A stretch of 64,000 nt of DNA from assembly GCA_016283095.1 (NCBI GenBank), contig JAEEMG010000083.1:1-64000 (forward strand). Reading direction: 5' to 3'. The notes under the pieces were generated by a model. The model was not told the DNA's origin, ran no database searches, and saw only the letters and a program-made list of their open reading frames with translations. The DNA comes from Paludibacteraceae bacterium (lineage in GTDB: Bacteria; Bacteroidota; Bacteroidia; Bacteroidales; Paludibacteraceae). This document shows positions 61,620 through 64,000 of the stretch, piece after piece; the first letter of the stretch is position 1, and every line of letters starts with the position of its first letter. Both the position numbers and the translations under genes were made by a program.

Positions 61620-62504
61620 ATGGATAGACAAAAACTTAAATCCTGGGCCAAAGCAAACGGTGCAACGGGTACTGTGATTTTCCATGCTGTCATTTTCCTG
61701 GTGTTGATATGTTGCTGCATGACATCGCAGATGTCAACCACAGAGGAAGGTTTGGCAGTGTCTCTCGGTGCTGACGATTTTGGTGGAAGCGATCTTTTTG
61801 AACCTACTCCAGCCAGCGAGATAGAAGGAGAGTTGGCTGAAGCGTCTCCAGCTGCGGATCCATCCACTGCCCCAGAAGCTTATCAGACTCAGGACATAGA
61901 GGAGTCGGTGGCAATGCCAAAAGCGGACGAGGAGAAGAAGAAAGAGGAGGCTAAGAAAAAAGAGGCCGACGCTCAACGTAAGAAAAAACAGGCGGAGGAA
62001 GCTGAACGCAAACGTAGAGAGGCGGAGAAACGTGCTCAAATTGAAAAAGAGAATAAGCAGAAAGCTGAAATTGGAAACCGTTTGAAGAATGTCTTCGGCC
62101 AAGGTGGAAACGGTGGTGTCGGCAACGACAATTCGTCTACAGGTAAAGGTGACGGCACTTCGACTGGAAGCCAAGGTAAGGCGACGGGAGATCCGAACAA
62201 CGCACCGTCGAAAGGACATGCAAAGACAGGATCCAACAACTCATGGTCTCTTGACGGTCGTTCTATCCATGGAGAATTGGCGAAGCCAACGTATGGAGAA
62301 CAGGAAGAGGGAACGATTGTGGTCAGAATCATGGTCAATGAGAACGGCGACGTAATAAACGCTGATATAGCACCAGGTACAGACATCACGTCTAAACGTC
62401 TTCATAATGCGGCAATCGCTGCGGCAAAGAAGACAAAATTCAATGCGATACCGACTAAGAAGAACCAGAGCGGTACCATTACTTATAAATTTGAATTAAG
62501 ATAA
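61620..62504 (+). CDS. TonB/TolA-like energy transducer
   Basis: 294 residues. One N-terminal membrane helix (GTVIFHAVIFLVLICCCMTS) is followed by an acidic and then long Lys/Glu/Arg-rich stretch (about 100-155; coiled-coil like TolA), a Gly/Ser-rich linker (about 160-210) and a TonB C-terminal domain: YGEQEEGTIVVRIMVNENGD, then VINADIAPG and the final SGTITYKFELR. It links the ExbB-ExbD motor to outer-membrane partners. The charged helix rather than Pro-Lys repeats makes it look partly TolA-like, so a Tol-type role is possible. Confidence 0.88.
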   Translation: MDRQKLKSWAKANGATGTVIFHAVIFLVLICCCMTSQMSTTEEGLAVSLGADDFGGSDLFEPTPASEIEGELAEASPAADPSTAPEAYQTQDIEESVAMPKADEEKKKEEAKKKEADAQRKKKQAEEAERKRREAEKRAQIEKENKQKAEIGNRLKNVFGQGGNGGVGNDNSSTGKGDGTSTGSQGKATGDPNNAPSKGHAKTGSNNSWSLDGRSIHGELAKPTYGEQEEGTIVVRIMVNENGDVINADIAPGTDITSKRLHNAAIAAAKKTKFNAIPTKKNQSGTITYKFELR

Positions 62505-62505
62505 A

Positions 62506-63048
62506 ATGAAGAAAGTATATGTTTTTTTGGCAGACGGTTTCGAAGAGACTGAAGCCATTTCACCAATTGATCTGTTAATCAGAGCTGGAGCGACGGTGGA
62601 GAAAGTAAGTGTTACAGGAAAGAAGGAGGTCACAGGCTCACACAACATCACTGTGATTGCGGACAGCCTGTTTGACGACAACAACTACAGCGATGCTGAC
62701 ATGTTGTTTTTGCCCGGAGGTCCAGGCCACAAGACATTGTTGGAGCATTCAGCGTTGATCGAGTTGGTGAAGAAAGCCAATGATGAGAAGAAATGGTTGG
62801 CGGCCATCTGTGCTGCACCTATGATCTATGGATCACTTGGTCTGCTTGACGGCAAAGCTGCGACATGTTTCCCTGGCTACGAGCAGTATCTTAAGGGAGC
62901 TGTGACAACTGGAGCACCATACGAAATCTCTGGTAATTTTGTCACTGGAAGAAGTGCAGGTACAGCGATGGCATTCGCATTGGCAATGGTCGAGGCGTTG
63001 TTTGGCAAAGATGCTTCGAAAGAGGTGGCAAAGGCAATTGTGTCATGA
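62506..63048 (+). CDS. DJ-1/PfpI-family protein
   Basis: 180 residues: VYVFLADGFEETEAISPIDL (conserved Glu), MLFLPGGPGHKTLL, KKWLAAICAAPMIYGSLGLL (nucleophile-elbow Cys106 equivalent) and VTGRSAGTAMAFALAMVEAL. It matches the DJ-1/YajL/ThiJ branch, proposed to act as chaperone, glyoxalase or deglycase; which applies here is open. It starts one base after the tonB-like stop, so it is co-transcribed with the Ton cluster. Confidence 0.92.
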   Translation: MKKVYVFLADGFEETEAISPIDLLIRAGATVEKVSVTGKKEVTGSHNITVIADSLFDDNNYSDADMLFLPGGPGHKTLLEHSALIELVKKANDEKKWLAAICAAPMIYGSLGLLDGKAATCFPGYEQYLKGAVTTGAPYEISGNFVTGRSAGTAMAFALAMVEALFGKDASKEVAKAIVS

Positions 63049-63177
63049 TGTTTGTAGGCAAGTCTGACATGAATATCAAAGAATTATTAACTTTTATGAA
63101 GTTTTTTGACAATACAAGACTGGTTAGTCTTAAAATATTCATATATTTAGCTGAGATTTATTAAAATATATTTAATT

Positions 63178-64000
63178 ATGAAGATCTGTGCATATATTTT
63201 TGCTTTCGCACTTTCAACATTGATGTGCTGTTGTGCTGGTTCAAGTAAAGAGGGGACTGCTCCTGTAGAGGCTGTTGATTCGACAAATACAACATCCGCT
63301 GAATTTGTGCCAGTGGAGAATCTTAATGCAGAGTGCTATGTAGACAAATTGTCGTACGCAGTCTGTATTGATTGTGACGTGCTTGACCAGTTTCGTACAA
63401 TGTCGATCTATGGACCAGAGAAGAAAGAACGGGAGAAGATGCCAGTGGTCTTGTTCATTGAAGGTGATGTAAAAGATATGCCTTCATTCGAGTGGCCTCG
63501 TGTCTTCATTGATTTGGGATATAAGGTTTGTATACCTAAATGTTCGAACATCAAGGCTGATCGCAACAACGATAAGACAATCAAAACTTTCCGTACAGCA
63601 TTGAACGATGTGAATGATGCCCTTACTACTTTGAAAATGAAAGCAGACAAGTATGGTATTGACACAACAAGAATTTTCTTGGCTGGAAATGCATCCGGAG
63701 CAGTTGTCGTTGCGTCATACATTTATACTTATGTGTCTGGAACAGAGCCTCTTTCTAAAGAAGGAATCAGAGGTGTGATCTCGATTTCCACAAATTCGGC
63801 TTTGAACTTGAACGAGTTTGAGAAGAACTTTGACAATGAGATTAAAAGTTTGATCTTCCACGGCACATCAAATGAGCAGAGTACAGAACTTCTAAATTCA
63901 AAACAGTTGGCGTCTCAGCTTGGAGAGTTGGCTGAATTTATCGAAGTGGAAGGAGCAAACGAATTCCCTACTCCGGAGTATACAAAAGTTGTAAAAGACA
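63178..64000 (+). CDS. Alpha/beta-hydrolase-like lipoprotein (partial, C-terminus beyond window)
   Basis: 274 codons read openly from ATG at 63178 to the edge. Signal peptide MKICAYIFAFALSTLMCCC ends in a lipobox. The mature protein resembles an esterase/lipase: MPVVLFIEGDVK, GIDTTRIFLAGNASGAVVVA (GxSxG as G-N-A-S-G nucleophile elbow) and LIFHGTSNE, where the acid residue usually lies. The catalytic His is expected past the edge. Substrate unknown; it may be a carbohydrate esterase or a general lipase. Confidence 0.65.
   Translation, partial: MKICAYIFAFALSTLMCCCAGSSKEGTAPVEAVDSTNTTSAEFVPVENLNAECYVDKLSYAVCIDCDVLDQFRTMSIYGPEKKEREKMPVVLFIEGDVKDMPSFEWPRVFIDLGYKVCIPKCSNIKADRNNDKTIKTFRTALNDVNDALTTLKMKADKYGIDTTRIFLAGNASGAVVVASYIYTYVSGTEPLSKEGIRGVISISTNSALNLNEFEKNFDNEIKSLIFHGTSNEQSTELLNSKQLASQLGELAEFIEVEGANEFPTPEYTKVVKD

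Overview
The window looks like chromosomal DNA of a member of the order Bacteroidales. The evidence is the repeated TAnnTTTG -7 promoter box, two proteins with type IX secretion (T9SS) C-terminal sorting domains, many SpII lipoproteins, a 495-residue signal peptidase I of the Bacteroidota type, a PabB-PabC fusion, PerR/flavodiiron/reverse-rubrerythrin oxygen defence, and several AAA_14/DUF4143 ATPases. Secreted and cytoplasmic plant-glycan enzymes (CE1-CBM6 esterase, GH5, GH94, GH43-GH30) suggest a gut or other fibre-degrading anaerobe; genus cannot be decided from the sequence alone.

Layout. 1-8.4 kb: a serpin cut by the window edge, PabB-PabC, an orphan Vsr endonuclease, a flavodoxin-like lipoprotein, DUF2461, two small AT-rich genes and a T9SS feruloyl-esterase-like enzyme. 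8.5-18.5 kb: DUF1810, an Lrp regulator divergent from metE, an AbiEi-Fic fusion with its own repeated operator, orphan genes, a GNAT protein and metY. 18.8-22.6 kb: DUF4143 ATPase with a four-copy 33-bp array, NhaC antiporter, DUF559 protein, methyltransferase. 22.7-29 kb: ilvE, the perR-fprA-rubrerythrin cluster, and an XRE-cupin/acyl-CoA ligase pair. 29.1-35.2 kb: a lipoprotein and a cellodextrin block (GPH transporter, GH5, GH94). 35.4-41 kb: a sigma-54 response regulator without a DNA-binding domain, DUF3108, lepB, dapB, an Rpn-family nuclease. 41.2-50.8 kb: the GH43-GH30 enzyme, a second ATPase, a polyferredoxin/aldo-keto reductase/DUF1893 operon, and a third ATPase. 50.9-57.6 kb: an NSS symporter with a 35-residue partner, a thioredoxin-like lipoprotein, tRNA-Leu, a glycosyltransferase, a phosphodiesterase-like protein, lipoprotein carbonic anhydrase, GlsB. 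57.7-64 kb: lptF-ribBA, exbB-exbD-tonB, a DJ-1 protein and an alpha/beta-hydrolase lipoprotein cut by the edge.

Two themes link distant genes. Methionine supply is covered by metE, metY and the NSS/MetS-like importer. Oxygen tolerance is covered by PerR, flavodiiron protein, reverse rubrerythrin and perhaps the polyferredoxin operon.

The most unusual signal is non-coding. All three intact DUF4143-type ATPase genes and the AbiEi-Fic gene have direct-repeat arrays built into their promoters. The repeat period is 32 or 33 bp (99 bp = 3 x 33 at Fic), and the last copy touches or covers the -7 box or transcription start. The three ATPase arrays share a CACTTT/AAAGTG core but otherwise differ in sequence. 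This looks like a family of autoregulated, possibly selfish or defence-like ATPase-nuclease units. Two dispersed palindromic families (GAGACGC...GCGTCTC and CCCCCTAAAGGGGG) are also scattered through the window, the first serving in places as terminator stems and the second translated inside gene ends.
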